The position numbers and the translations under genes were made by a program. From NCBI GenBank assembly GCA_019746355.1, contig JAIESC010000133.1, positions 1-26,056 of the forward strand: 26,056 bases of DNA. The letters run 5' to 3'. Position 1 is the stretch's first letter, and each line of letters starts with the position of its first letter. This document shows, piece by piece, positions 15,599 through 23,788 of this stretch. The notes below the pieces were generated by a model that saw nothing but the letters and a program-made list of their open reading frames with translations, did not search any database and had not been told where the DNA came from. Origin of the DNA: Xanthobacteraceae bacterium. GTDB lineage: Bacteria > Pseudomonadota > Alphaproteobacteria > Rhizobiales > Xanthobacteraceae.

Positions 15599-15629
15599 CG
15601 GCCGGCAACGATGCCGGCCGGTCGTTTTT
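15599..15629 (+). terminator. Intrinsic terminator after the sulfatase operon
   Basis: An 8-bp perfect stem, CGGCCGGC / GCCGGCCG (15599-15606 with 15613-15620), has a 6-nt loop and is followed by TCGTTTTTG. It lies between sulfatase 3 and the MoxR gene, 16 bp before the MoxR ATG, so the MoxR-Bat operon needs either read-through or its own promoter. Confidence 0.75.
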
Positions 15630-15644
15630 GTAATCGGTGTTTCG

Positions 15645-16676
15645 ATGGCTGATGGTACCGTAGCAAGCCCGCCGGCGGCAGCACCGGCCAAGGCCGGCCC
15701 AACGGCGCGCGACGCGATCCTCGATCTCAAGGCCCGCATCGGCAAATCGGTGCTCGGGCAGGACCGCATGGTCGAATCCCTGCTGATCGGCCTGCTCGCC
15801 AATGGCAACCTGCTGATCGAAAGCCTGCCCGGCCTCGCCAAGACCCGCGCGGTCAAGATCTTGGCGAAGAATCTCGCGGCCGATCTGTCGCGCGTGCAGT
15901 TCACGCCCGACTTGCTGCCGTCGGACGTCACCGGCGCGGAAATCTACGTGCAGGCCGAAAAAGGCGGCCAGTTCCAGTTCCAAAAGGGGCCGATCTTCGC
16001 CAACCTCGTGCTGGCCGATGAAATCAACCGCGCGCCGGCCAAGGTGCAGTCGGCGCTGCTGGAAGCGATGGAGGAGCGCCAAGTCACCGTCGCCGGCAAG
16101 ACCTATAAGATGCCGGACCTGTTCATGGTGCTGGCGACCGAGAACCCGATCGAGCAGGAAGGTACCTATCCGCTGCCGGAGGCGCAGCTCGACCGCTTCC
16201 TGATGCATGTCGTGATCACCTATCCCGATGAGGCGACCGAAGGCGCGATCATCAAGCTCAATCGCGAGGAGAACACGCAAGCGCTGAAGGCCGAGAAGAA
16301 GCCGGAGGCCGCGCCCGTGCCGCAGCAGGCGATCTTCGACGCGCGCCGCGAGATCGACGGCGTGTTCGTGTCGGATGCGGCGCAGCGCTATATCGTCGAC
16401 ATCATCTACGCGACCCGGTTCCCGTCCCGCTACAAGGAACCGCTCAGCAAGTGGATCCAGATCGGCGCGAGCCCGCGCGGCAGCCTCGCGCTCGACCGCT
16501 GCGCGCGCGTGCGCGCCTGGCTCGACGGCCAGACCTTCGTGACGCCCGATCACATCCGCGCGGTGATGCACGATTGCCTGCGCCACCGGCTGATCCTCAC
16601 CTACGAAGCGCTGTCCGAGGGCGTAACCGCCGACCAGGCGATCGACAAGATCGCCGCCGTGGTGTCGCCGGTGTAG
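15645..16676 (+). CDS. moxR: MoxR-type AAA+ ATPase
   Basis: This is 343 residues. AAA_3/MoxR core: Walker A-like LIESLPGLAKT (57-67), FTPDLLPSDVTGAE, GPIFANLVLADEINRAPAKVQ with the Walker B DE at 125-126, sensor 1 LATENPIEQEGTYPLPEAQLDRF, then a helical lid with sensor 2 (GASPRGSLALDRCAR). The first glycine of the usual EGxPGLAKT is Ser here; the Ala before Lys is normal for MoxR. MoxR ATPases work with VWA-domain proteins to activate or load metals into specific enzymes, for example methanol dehydrogenase or CO dehydrogenase in other bacteria. It heads a six-gene operon. No clear ribosome site precedes the ATG, which lies just after the sulfatase terminator. Its client is unknown; the sulfatases are the nearest candidates. 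Confidence 0.92.
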   Translation: MADGTVASPPAAAPAKAGPTARDAILDLKARIGKSVLGQDRMVESLLIGLLANGNLLIESLPGLAKTRAVKILAKNLAADLSRVQFTPDLLPSDVTGAEIYVQAEKGGQFQFQKGPIFANLVLADEINRAPAKVQSALLEAMEERQVTVAGKTYKMPDLFMVLATENPIEQEGTYPLPEAQLDRFLMHVVITYPDEATEGAIIKLNREENTQALKAEKKPEAAPVPQQAIFDARREIDGVFVSDAAQRYIVDIIYATRFPSRYKEPLSKWIQIGASPRGSLALDRCARVRAWLDGQTFVTPDHIRAVMHDCLRHRLILTYEALSEGVTADQAIDKIAAVVSPV

Positions 16677-16686
16677 GGAGCGTGCC

Positions 16687-17679
16687 ATGCCGGCAGCGAG
16701 CGCAGCGGCCGTTCCCGGTGTTTATGTCGATCTCGACGAGCTGGTCGCGCTGGAGCGGCGCGGCCGCCGCCTCTCGTTCCTGCCGCGCCAGCCGGTGGGG
16801 AGTCTCCTGTCCGGCCGCTACGCCTCGCGGATGCGCGGGCGGGGGCTCAACTTCGAGGAGATCAGGGACTACCGCTCCGGCGACGACGTGCGCTCGATCG
16901 ACTGGAAGGTCACCGCGCGGCTGCAGAAGCCGCACGTGCGCGTGTTCAACGAGGAGCGCGACTGGCAGGGCCTGCTGGTGATCGACCAGCGGCTGACGAT
17001 GTTCTTCGGCAGCCGGCTTGCCATGAAATCGGTGACCGCGGCGCAGGCGGCGGCGATCGCCGCCTGGCGCATTCTCGCCGTCGGCGACCGCATCGGCGGC
17101 ATCGTGTTCAGCGATCGCGATCTTGCCGAGGTCCGGCCACAACGCAGCCGGCGCAACGTGCTGCAACTGCTTGGCCACGTCGTCGCGCAGAACCAGGCGC
17201 TCGGCGTCGGCCGCGGCATCGCAGGCGATCCGGCGATGCTCAACCGCGCCCTCGACCGGGCGCGACGGCTCGCGCTGCACGACACCACGGTGATTATCGT
17301 CAGCGATTTCGACGGCGCGGACGCGACGACGCGCCAGATCGTCGGCGGCATGGCCGCGCACAACAGTGTGGTGGCGCTGCTGGTTCACGATCCGCTGCAG
17401 AGCGACCTGCCGCCGTCCGCGCGCATGACCGTCACCGACGGCGAATTGCAGATCATGCTGGAGATCGGCAGCGGCAGCGTGCGAAGGAACATTCGGGAGA
17501 TGACCGAAGCGCGGCTCAGGAGCGTGTTCGCCTGGACCCGCGAGATCGGCGTGCCGGTGCTGCCGCTCAGCGCCGCCGAGGACACCGCGCCCCAGCTTCG
17601 CCGCCTGCTCGGCCGCCGCCTGCCGCAGGGCCAGGGGCGCGGCGGAAATCCGCAAGCACCGGGAGCGTCACTTGGCTGA
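16687..17679 (+). CDS. DUF58 domain protein
   Basis: This is 330 residues, 10 bp after moxR, with AGGGAG before the ATG. The DUF58 signature is at about 50-92: RGRGLNFEEIRDYRSGDD followed by RSIDWKVTARLQKPHVR and VFNEERD. A VWA-like fold follows (LLVIDQRLTMFFGS, TVIIVSDFDGAD). Its first metal motif is D-x-R-x-T rather than D-x-S-x-S, so a working MIDAS site is doubtful, as is usual for DUF58. No signal peptide or membrane helix is evident, so it is probably cytoplasmic at the membrane face with the ATPase. It is the standard second gene of MoxR operons. Its last 8 bp overlap the next gene. Confidence 0.9.
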   Translation: MPAASAAAVPGVYVDLDELVALERRGRRLSFLPRQPVGSLLSGRYASRMRGRGLNFEEIRDYRSGDDVRSIDWKVTARLQKPHVRVFNEERDWQGLLVIDQRLTMFFGSRLAMKSVTAAQAAAIAAWRILAVGDRIGGIVFSDRDLAEVRPQRSRRNVLQLLGHVVAQNQALGVGRGIAGDPAMLNRALDRARRLALHDTTVIIVSDFDGADATTRQIVGGMAAHNSVVALLVHDPLQSDLPPSARMTVTDGELQIMLEIGSGSVRRNIREMTEARLRSVFAWTREIGVPVLPLSAAEDTAPQLRRLLGRRLPQGQGRGGNPQAPGASLG

Positions 17680-18163
17680 AGCACCGCAAGCCGATCCGGT
17701 CACCGGCCTGGTCGACATCCCGTTGCCCGCGCCGGTCGGCCTGTGGCCGCAGACCTGGGAGTCGCGGCTTGCGGCTGTCGTGCTCGCGGCGGGCCTGATC
17801 GCCGGCGTTGCGTGGCTGGTGCGCTGGTGGTCCGCCAATCGCTATCGCCGCGCGGCGCTGTCCGAGCTCGGCCGGATCGAGCACACGCTCGACAACATGG
17901 CGCCCGCGGACCTCGCCGCGGCCCTCGCATCGCTCGTTCGCCGCACCGCGCTTGCCGCGTTCCCGCGCGAGCAGGTCGCGCCGCTCGCGGGTCCGGCCTG
18001 GCTGTCGTTTCTCGACAAGACCTGCGGCGGGCGCGACTTCTCCGACGGGCCGGGCCGGACTTTGGCAATATCCGCCTATCAGCGGTCGCCGGCCGACCCG
18101 CGTGCGCTGGTCGTGGTCGTCCGCCACTGGATCAAGGCGCATCATGTGGAGCGGGCCGCATGA
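17672..18163 (+). CDS. DUF4381 membrane protein of the MoxR-Bat operon
   Basis: This is 163 residues from a TTG start at 17672 with GGGAG upstream, overlapping the DUF58 stop. The N-terminus has the family motif LVDIPLPAPVGLWPQTW just before one membrane helix at about 33-52 (LAAVVLAAGLIAGVAWLVRW). A cytoplasmic helical part follows (ADLAAALASLVRRTALAAFPR, LAGPAWLSFLDKTCGG). DUF4381 proteins sit between DUF58 and the VWA genes in many MoxR operons, and their biochemical role is unknown. The TTG start is unusual but fits the family alignment and the overlap. Its stop overlaps the next ATG (ATGA). Confidence 0.85.
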   Translation: MAEAPQADPVTGLVDIPLPAPVGLWPQTWESRLAAVVLAAGLIAGVAWLVRWWSANRYRRAALSELGRIEHTLDNMAPADLAAALASLVRRTALAAFPREQVAPLAGPAWLSFLDKTCGGRDFSDGPGRTLAISAYQRSPADPRALVVVVRHWIKAHHVERAA

Positions 18164-19152
18164 TCGAGTTTGCCTGGCCCTGGGCGTTTGCCGCGCTGCC
18201 GCTGCCGCTCCTCGCCTGGTGGCTGCTGCCGGCCTATCGCGAGCAGCGCGCCTCGGTCCAGATTCCGTTCTTTGCCCGCGTCGCCGCGGCCACCGGACAG
18301 ACGCCGCAGCCGGGCGCCGTGGTGATGCGCCGCCTGCCGCTGCAGATGATCGTCGCCGCGATCGTCTGGGTGCTGATCGTCGCTGCGCTCGCCCGCCCGC
18401 AATGGGTCGGCGAGCCGATCAGCCACGACGTCACCGCGCGCGACATGATGCTGGCGATCGACATCTCCGGGTCGATGAACCAGACCGACTTCGAGGCGCC
18501 CGACAAGAAGATGCTGCAGCGCCTCGACGGTGTGAAGCAGGTGGTGCATGCCTTCATCGCGCGGCGCAAGGGCGACCGGATCGGCCTGATCCTGTTCGGC
18601 ACCCGCGCCTATGTGCAGGCGCCGTTCACGGCGGACCTGAAGACCATCCAATTACTGCTCGACCAGACCGAGGTGGCGATGGCGGGCGAGCAGACCGCGA
18701 TCGGCGACGCCATCGGCCTTGCGATCAAGACCTTCGAGGCGAGCAAGGCGCAGCAGCGGATGCTGATCCTGCTGACCGACGGCAACGACACAGCGAGCCG
18801 CGTGCCGCCCGCGCACGCCGCCGAGATCGCGCGGCAGCGCGGGCTTGCGATCTACACCATCGGTGTCGGCAATCCGGAGGCTTCCGGCGAGAACCGCGTC
18901 GATCTCGAGACGCTGCGCACGGTCGCGAGCGCCACCGGCGGGAGCTTCTTCCGCGCCGAGAACGGCGCGCAGCTCGAGGCGATCTATGGCGACATCGACA
19001 GGCTCGCGCCGGTCAAGCTGCAGACCGAGACCTGGCGGCCGAAGCTGCCGCTGTTCCAGTGGCCGCTCGGTGCCGCCGTGGTTCTCGGGCTCGGGCTGTG
19101 GCTGCTGCTGTTGTTGCGCGGCGTGTTCGCGGGGATGGCGCGCCATGCTTGA
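18160..19152 (+). CDS. batA: VWA-domain membrane protein, BatA-like
   Basis: This is 330 residues. Membrane helices lie at about 5-24 and 62-79, then a VWA domain at about 90-290, and a C-terminal helix at about 307-325 (LGAAVVLGLGLWLLLLLRG). The MIDAS is complete: DISGSMN (D101, S103, S105), T179 in GEQTAIGDAIG and D207 in LLTDGND. It should therefore bind a divalent metal and a protein ligand on the periplasmic or cytoplasmic face. BatA/B proteins form membrane complexes in other bacteria and were named for aerotolerance. Translation is coupled on both sides by 4- and 8-bp overlaps. Confidence 0.9.
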   Translation: MIEFAWPWAFAALPLPLLAWWLLPAYREQRASVQIPFFARVAAATGQTPQPGAVVMRRLPLQMIVAAIVWVLIVAALARPQWVGEPISHDVTARDMMLAIDISGSMNQTDFEAPDKKMLQRLDGVKQVVHAFIARRKGDRIGLILFGTRAYVQAPFTADLKTIQLLLDQTEVAMAGEQTAIGDAIGLAIKTFEASKAQQRMLILLTDGNDTASRVPPAHAAEIARQRGLAIYTIGVGNPEASGENRVDLETLRTVASATGGSFFRAENGAQLEAIYGDIDRLAPVKLQTETWRPKLPLFQWPLGAAVVLGLGLWLLLLLRGVFAGMARHA

Positions 19153-20680
19153 GCCGGCTCTCGCCTCGTTTCATTTGCTGCGCCCCTGGTGGCTGATCGC
19201 GCTGCTGCCTGTGGCGCTGATTCTCTTTCTCATCCTGCGGCGCGAGCGCGGCGACCGGCAATGGAGCGGTGTCATCGCGCCCAATCTCTTAAAGCACATG
19301 ACCGTCACCCCGCAGCAACGCTGGCGGATCCGGCCGGCCTGGCTCGTGGCCTCGGCGCTGATGCTCGGTATTGTCGCGATGGCCGGTCCGACCTGGCGGC
19401 GCGAGCTGCCGCCATTCGTCGAGGACAAGGCGCCGCTGATGATCGCGCTCGACGTCTCGGCCTCGATGGGCCGCACCGACGTGGCGCCGTCGCGGCTCGA
19501 GCGCGCCAGGCAGAAGATCCGCGACTTGCTTATGACGCGCGGCGGCGCGCGCACCGGGCTGATCGCCTACGCCGGCTCCGCGCATCTCGTGATGCCGCTG
19601 ACCGACGACCGCGGTGTGCTCGAGCCGTTTCTCGCCGCTCTCACGCCCGGCCTGATGCCGGTTCAGGGCAAGGCCCCGGTTGCGGCGCTGGAGCTTGCGG
19701 CGCAAATGCTGGCAGGCGAGCCTTCCGCCGGCACGGTCCTGCTCGTGGCCGACGATCTCGGCACCGCCGACGCGGCCTCGCTGCGTCGCGCCGCGGGCCG
19801 CAACGGCGTGCTGATGCTTGCGGTCGCGCCGCCGCAGGACGGCGCCAGCCCGCCGGTTCAGAGCGTGCCGGTGACGATCGACGCAACCGACATCGGTGCG
19901 CTGGGACGGCGCATCGACACCCGGTTCCAGAGCGCGCAGGCCGATCAGGCCGGCACGCGCTGGCGCGACGAGGGCTATTGGCTTCTCCTGCCGATCGCGC
20001 TGCTGAGCCTGCTCTGGTTCCGGCGCGGCATGACCGTGCAATGGATCGTGCTGCTGGCCCTGCTGCATGCGGTGCCAGCCGATGCGCAGCCCGCCGAGGG
20101 TTCATCCCGCTTTGCCAACATCTGGCTCACTCCTGACCAGCAGGGACGCATCGCCTTCGATCGTGGCGACTATGCCGGCGCTGCGAAGCTGTTCACTGAT
20201 CCGATGTGGCGTGGGATCGCCGCCTATCGCGCCTATGACTTCCTCGCCGCGGCCGAGGCGTTCCGCAAGGTCGAGACGATTGAAGGGAAATTCGCGCTCG
20301 GCAACGCCGAGGCGCAGAACCACGCCTATGAGAAGGCGATCAAGGCCTATCAGGACGTGCTGGCGCGGCAGCCGGACCACACGGCGGCGAAAACCAATCT
20401 CGCCATCGTGCGCGCGGCGCTGGAGGCCGCCGAGGCGAAGCGGCGGCAGCAGGAGAAGGACAATCCCGCGCCGCCCGATCTCAAGGCCGACGAAACCAAG
20501 GTCGATGAGAAGCAGAAGGGCGGCAAGCGCATCGAGGTGAAACCCGAGGACATGACGACGGCCGGCGCGGCCGAGGCCTGGATGCGCCAGGTGCAGACCA
20601 TTCCGGCCGATTTTCTCAAGCTGAAGTTTGCGATCCAGGCCAACTCAGCCGCGCCGCGCCCGCCCGGGAGCCCGCCATGA
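19145..20680 (+). CDS. batB: VWA-TPR membrane protein, BatB/BatC-like fusion
   Basis: This is 511 residues. Two N-terminal helices (about 14-32 and 66-80) precede a VWA domain at about 97-270, with DVSASMG (D103, S105, S107) and VADD in place of TDG. Helices at about 278-292 and 298-314 end in a signal-like VPADA. A TPR segment at about 330-435 (GDYAGAAKLF, AAEAFRKVE, YEKAIKAYQDVLARQPDHTAAKTNLA) is followed by a charged Lys/Glu-rich tail. It combines what are separate BatB and BatC proteins in some bacteria. The TPR would offer a protein-docking surface in the periplasm. The start overlaps batA by 8 bp and the stop overlaps batD by 4 bp. Confidence 0.9.
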   Translation: MLEPALASFHLLRPWWLIALLPVALILFLILRRERGDRQWSGVIAPNLLKHMTVTPQQRWRIRPAWLVASALMLGIVAMAGPTWRRELPPFVEDKAPLMIALDVSASMGRTDVAPSRLERARQKIRDLLMTRGGARTGLIAYAGSAHLVMPLTDDRGVLEPFLAALTPGLMPVQGKAPVAALELAAQMLAGEPSAGTVLLVADDLGTADAASLRRAAGRNGVLMLAVAPPQDGASPPVQSVPVTIDATDIGALGRRIDTRFQSAQADQAGTRWRDEGYWLLLPIALLSLLWFRRGMTVQWIVLLALLHAVPADAQPAEGSSRFANIWLTPDQQGRIAFDRGDYAGAAKLFTDPMWRGIAAYRAYDFLAAAEAFRKVETIEGKFALGNAEAQNHAYEKAIKAYQDVLARQPDHTAAKTNLAIVRAALEAAEAKRRQQEKDNPAPPDLKADETKVDEKQKGGKRIEVKPEDMTTAGAAEAWMRQVQTIPADFLKLKFAIQANSAAPRPPGSPP

Positions 20681-22095
20681 GACGCTGGCCCGTCGCACGT
20701 GCTGCAGCTCGGGCGGTCCGCTCCCTCCCGGTGAAAGGGGGAGGGTTGGGGTGGGGGTCCGCACTCCTGTTGTTGTGCCTCGCAATGCCCGGCGTCAGCG
20801 CGGCACAGACGGGCCCGCCCGAGCCGATTCTGCGCGTGAGCCTCGATCCGCCGAAAACGGTCGTCGGGCAGCAGACGACGCTGACGATCGATGTTCTCGC
20901 GCCCAACTACATGACCAAGCCGCCGGTCATGCCCGACTTCCAGCTTCGCAACGCGGTGACCCGCACCGGCGCGACGATCAACATGTCCGAGCAGCACGAC
21001 GGCATCACCTATGCCGGCGTGCGGTTCGAGTTCCTGATCTATCCGCAGGAGCCGGGCACCTACGCCATCTCCGGGCAGACGGTTGCGGTCACCTACGCAG
21101 CCGAACCGCCGGCGACGCGTGAGGCGAAACTCACCGTCCCGGCCGTCGGCTTCGATGCGGTGATCCCGGATGCGGCGCAGGCGCTCGACCCGTTCGTCTC
21201 GGCAACGAAGCTTACCGTGCGGCAGGACATCCAGCGCTCGTCGGATCAGCTCAAGGTCGGTGACGCCGTGACGCGCACCGTGACGATCGAGGTCGAGGGC
21301 ATGCCTTCGATGTTGCTGCCGCCCACGACCTTCGCACCGCTTCCCGGCGTCCAGGTTTACCCGGCGCAGCCGCAATTGCAGGACAGGTTCGACCGCCGCA
21401 CTGATGCACTGACGGCGAGCCGTGTCGATCAGGCAACCTACATGCTGCAGCGACCGGGCGATCTCACGCTGCCGGGGTTCGAGATTGGTTGGTGGAACGT
21501 CCGCGATCAGCGGATCGAGCGCGCCCGCATCGAGCGGGTGGTTCTGCACGTGGCCGACAATCCGCTGGCAAAGACACTGGCGGCCTCCGGCCGCCGCACG
21601 CTTCCCGATCTGCGCGAGATGGTGCTGTTCCTGCTCGATCATTGGCTGGCGCTTGTGCTGGCACTTGCCGCTTTGGCCGGTCTCGCCTGGACACTGCCGC
21701 GCGCCGCACGCGCCATGGCCGCCGTCATGAAACGACGCCGTGATGCCTGGCGGCAGTCCGAGGCGTTCGCCTATGCCGGGCTGCGCGCCGCGGCGCGGCG
21801 CGGTGATGCGGGAAACACCTATTCCGCGCTGCTCGGCTGGCTCGCGCGCTTCGAGCCGGCCGCGCCGGCGCACACGATCGGTGCCTTGAAGGCCGTGGCC
21901 CGCGATCCGCAATTGGATCGCGAGATTGCCGGGATCGAGCGGCATCTGTTCGCCCCGGCCGGCGACAATGCCGAATGGTCTGCGCATCGGTTGATGCGCC
22001 AAGTCAAGCGTATTCGCCGGCGCTGTGCGCCGCCCCGCTCCAGCAAGACAGCCGCGCTGGCGCCGGCCGTCAATCCTGCGCAGCCGGAAGGTTAG
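20677..22095 (+). CDS. batD: BatD-like oxygen-tolerance protein
   Basis: This is 472 residues. GGGAG precedes the ATG, which overlaps the previous stop. The signal peptide has an unusually long n-region; hydrophobic core at about 29-37 (ALLLLCLAM) with cleavage near GVSAA. The periplasmic part consists of beta-sandwich repeats (ILRVSLDPPKTVVGQQTTLT, FEFLIYPQEPGTYAISG, GDLTLPGFEIGWWN), as in BatD. A membrane helix at about 322-340 and a basic cytoplasmic tail follow. It is the last gene of the MoxR-Bat operon. The n-region is encoded by a palindromic GC-rich repeat with flanking 7-bp direct repeats (see the repeat at 20715). The final Arg/Lys-rich stretch (RQVKRIRRRCAPPRSS) may contact ribosomes, lipid or the ATPase. 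Confidence 0.88.
   Translation: MRRWPVARAAARAVRSLPVKGGGLGWGSALLLLCLAMPGVSAAQTGPPEPILRVSLDPPKTVVGQQTTLTIDVLAPNYMTKPPVMPDFQLRNAVTRTGATINMSEQHDGITYAGVRFEFLIYPQEPGTYAISGQTVAVTYAAEPPATREAKLTVPAVGFDAVIPDAAQALDPFVSATKLTVRQDIQRSSDQLKVGDAVTRTVTIEVEGMPSMLLPPTTFAPLPGVQVYPAQPQLQDRFDRRTDALTASRVDQATYMLQRPGDLTLPGFEIGWWNVRDQRIERARIERVVLHVADNPLAKTLAASGRRTLPDLREMVLFLLDHWLALVLALAALAGLAWTLPRAARAMAAVMKRRRDAWRQSEAFAYAGLRAAARRGDAGNTYSALLGWLARFEPAAPAHTIGALKAVARDPQLDREIAGIERHLFAPAGDNAEWSAHRLMRQVKRIRRRCAPPRSSKTAALAPAVNPAQPEG
20715..20762 (+). repeat. Palindromic repeat-like element inside the batD signal sequence
   Basis: CCCTCCC (20723-20729) pairs with GGGAGGG (20739-20745), followed by TTGGGGTGGGGG. This is the style of the intergenic CCCTCTCCC...GGGAGAGGGTTGGGGTGAGGG repeats common in Bradyrhizobium-like genomes. 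GGTCCGC occurs on both sides (20715-20721 and 20756-20762), like a 7-bp target duplication. It is translated as SLPVKGGGLGWG. Confidence 0.55.
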
Positions 22096-22134
22096 GCGTT
22101 TCCGCCGCGCCGTGGCCACACCCGCTTCCGGCAA

Positions 22135-22170
22135 GCGAGCAGCAGCGCCGTCATATGCGCTGCTGCTCGC
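22135..22170. terminator. Hairpin between convergent batD and DUF937 genes
   Basis: GCGAGCAGCAGCGC (22135-22148) pairs perfectly over 14 bp with GCGCTGCTGCTCGC (22157-22170) around an 8-nt loop. It has no T-run, but its place between two converging stop codons suggests a bidirectional end of transcription. Confidence 0.6.
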
Positions 22171-22194
22171 GAGACCAGTGGCCTTCGAACGGCA

Positions 22195-23379
22195 TCAACG
22201 GCCGGCGCCGGTTGTCACCGGCTGTCCGGACAGGTCGGCCAGCTTCGTTCTCAGCGTGTCGATCGCCGGTTTCAGTTCCTGGCTGACCTCGGGAATCGCA
22301 AGGACCTTGTCGAACGACTGGTTCAACGTGGCGTTGGCCGATGCGGCCACTCCAGTGACGGTCTTGCGCTGGTCGGCTGAAAGCTGCGCGAGCAGACTGT
22401 TGACCTTGTCAACTTGTGCCGTCGCCTCCCTCAACCGGGGAACCGCCGCCGTGGCGGAGGCGCCGTCGGTGACGTCTTGCAGCGAGGTCCGCACGCTGTT
22501 GAGGCTGTCGCCAAGCTGCTTGCCGATATCGATGCCGCCGACCACCGCGCTCTGAGCCGTGGTGGCCGGTCTCGTGACTTGCTCGGTCACCTGTTCCTCG
22601 GAGCCATGGTTCATCAGGTACCAAAGGCCACCGCCTGCGATCAGGACAAGGGGGATGGCCCAATACATCCAGTTCGGCGCGCCTGACGCCGCCGCACGTT
22701 GGCTTGCATTGCCGAGCGCGTAGGCGCCGGAGGACGCGTACTGCGCGGCACGTCCTGTCGCGCCCGCTGCCGCCCGCGACGCCTGGTTGGCTGCGGCCGC
22801 CGCCGCGCTTGCCGCGCTGCCGAACGAACCGCCAAGCGAATCGAGGACACCGGTGCCGGCGAGCAACTTGCCGAAGCCTCCTGGCATCGCATCCGCGATC
22901 TGGGACTTCTGCGAGGCGAGCAGGTTTGTCAGGCTGCCGGCGTCCAGACCGCTCGCGCCGAGTTGCTTGCCGATGGCTCCCATCGCCACCGGAGCAAGCA
23001 TGGCCAGCAGCGAGCTGCCCTCACTCTGACCGAGACCGGCGAACCTGCTAATGGCGCTGGCGAGTGCCGATTGCTGCTGGTTTCCGAGCAAGGACGAGAG
23101 CAATTGCGAGCCGCTGTCGATGACCGAGCCTTGCCGCCCGCTGCCGATGAGGCTGCCGAGATTGTCGAGCACACCCGACGACTGCTTGACGGCGTTGAAC
23201 AGGTTCTGCGCTCCGCCCGGCTTTTCGGCGACGCCGGTCAGTCCGGCGAGCAAGGCCGGCACTGCGGCGCTGATTCCGGTTTGAGCTTCCCTGGGACTGA
23301 GGCCGAGCGCGGCGGCGATCCGCCCCACCATGTCCGGCGTCAGAAATTGCATGATCAAAGAGACCAGATTGGTAGCCAT
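22195..23379 (-). CDS. DUF937 protein with one membrane helix
   Basis: This is 394 residues with a strong GAGGAGG before the ATG. The N-terminal 180 residues are DUF937-like: repeated short helices with LLAGLTG, LGSLIGSG, LLSSLLG, LLAMLAPVAMGAIGKQL. A low-complexity Ala/Ser stretch (about 188-235) leads to a single membrane helix at about 238-256 (WMYWAIPLVLIAGGGLWYLM). The C-terminal 135 residues are helical and probably periplasmic (IDIGKQLGDSLNSVRTSLQDV, VDKVNSLLAQLS). DUF937 function is unknown. It converges on batD and diverges from the HAD gene. Its promoter region lacks the complete palindrome; only a lone TTGGACC half-site occurs near 23475. Confidence 0.85.
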   Translation of the reverse strand: MATNLVSLIMQFLTPDMVGRIAAALGLSPREAQTGISAAVPALLAGLTGVAEKPGGAQNLFNAVKQSSGVLDNLGSLIGSGRQGSVIDSGSQLLSSLLGNQQQSALASAISRFAGLGQSEGSSLLAMLAPVAMGAIGKQLGASGLDAGSLTNLLASQKSQIADAMPGGFGKLLAGTGVLDSLGGSFGSAASAAAAAANQASRAAAGATGRAAQYASSGAYALGNASQRAAASGAPNWMYWAIPLVLIAGGGLWYLMNHGSEEQVTEQVTRPATTAQSAVVGGIDIGKQLGDSLNSVRTSLQDVTDGASATAAVPRLREATAQVDKVNSLLAQLSADQRKTVTGVAASANATLNQSFDKVLAIPEVSQELKPAIDTLRTKLADLSGQPVTTGAGR

Positions 23380-23788
23380 TGGATTCCTCCTCGATTTTTC
23401 GGCGTGTGGACCGGCAGTCGCCGCCCGTCATCTCTCGGCTTCGCAATGAAAAGCCGGACGGCGGCTGTTGGACCGTCGTGGTCGTCGCACGGTCGATCAG
23501 GAAGCAAAGACCCGCTGCACCCGAAGCGCCTATTGTACGTGGGGACGCTTTTGTTGGTTGTAGGGATCGCGAGATCATACCTTCGCATCGTCCGGCCGGC
23601 GGCCCGGCGCTGGTTCCGCTACCGGATTGTGGCAGACTGACCGCGTTGAGCTGCGCCCCTCCAGTTCCATGAGCTTTGCGGTTGCGAGCCCGATGAAGCG
23701 CCAAGGGAAGTATGGGGCGGCGGAAGTTGTGAGCCGGATTAGGAGTTGCAGGATCGGTTCCGTCGGGCGGGTGTGCTGGTCGCAATCA
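23380..23788. other. Intergenic region between DUF937 and the HAD phosphatase
   Basis: Open frames in this stretch have neither ribosome sites nor recognisable products. It should hold the DUF937 promoter. A single half-site TTGGACC near 23475 is not followed by GGTCCAA at the proper spacing. I see no RNA gene or repeat. Confidence 0.5.

Noticed and set aside
15051..16688. 545-codon minus-strand open frame opposite sulfatase 3 and MoxR
   Set aside because: It crosses the intergenic terminator and is antisense to conserved motifs. It shows no plausible domain or ribosome site.
20350..22134. 594-codon minus-strand open frame opposite batB and batD
   Set aside because: It is antisense to two translationally coupled genes and rich in Arg/Gly without any recognisable fold.
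23470..23490. TTGGACC near 23475 as a further regulon site for DUF937
   Set aside because: Only one half-site is present; the second arm does not follow at 2-bp spacing and no TAGSST box lies at the expected distance.
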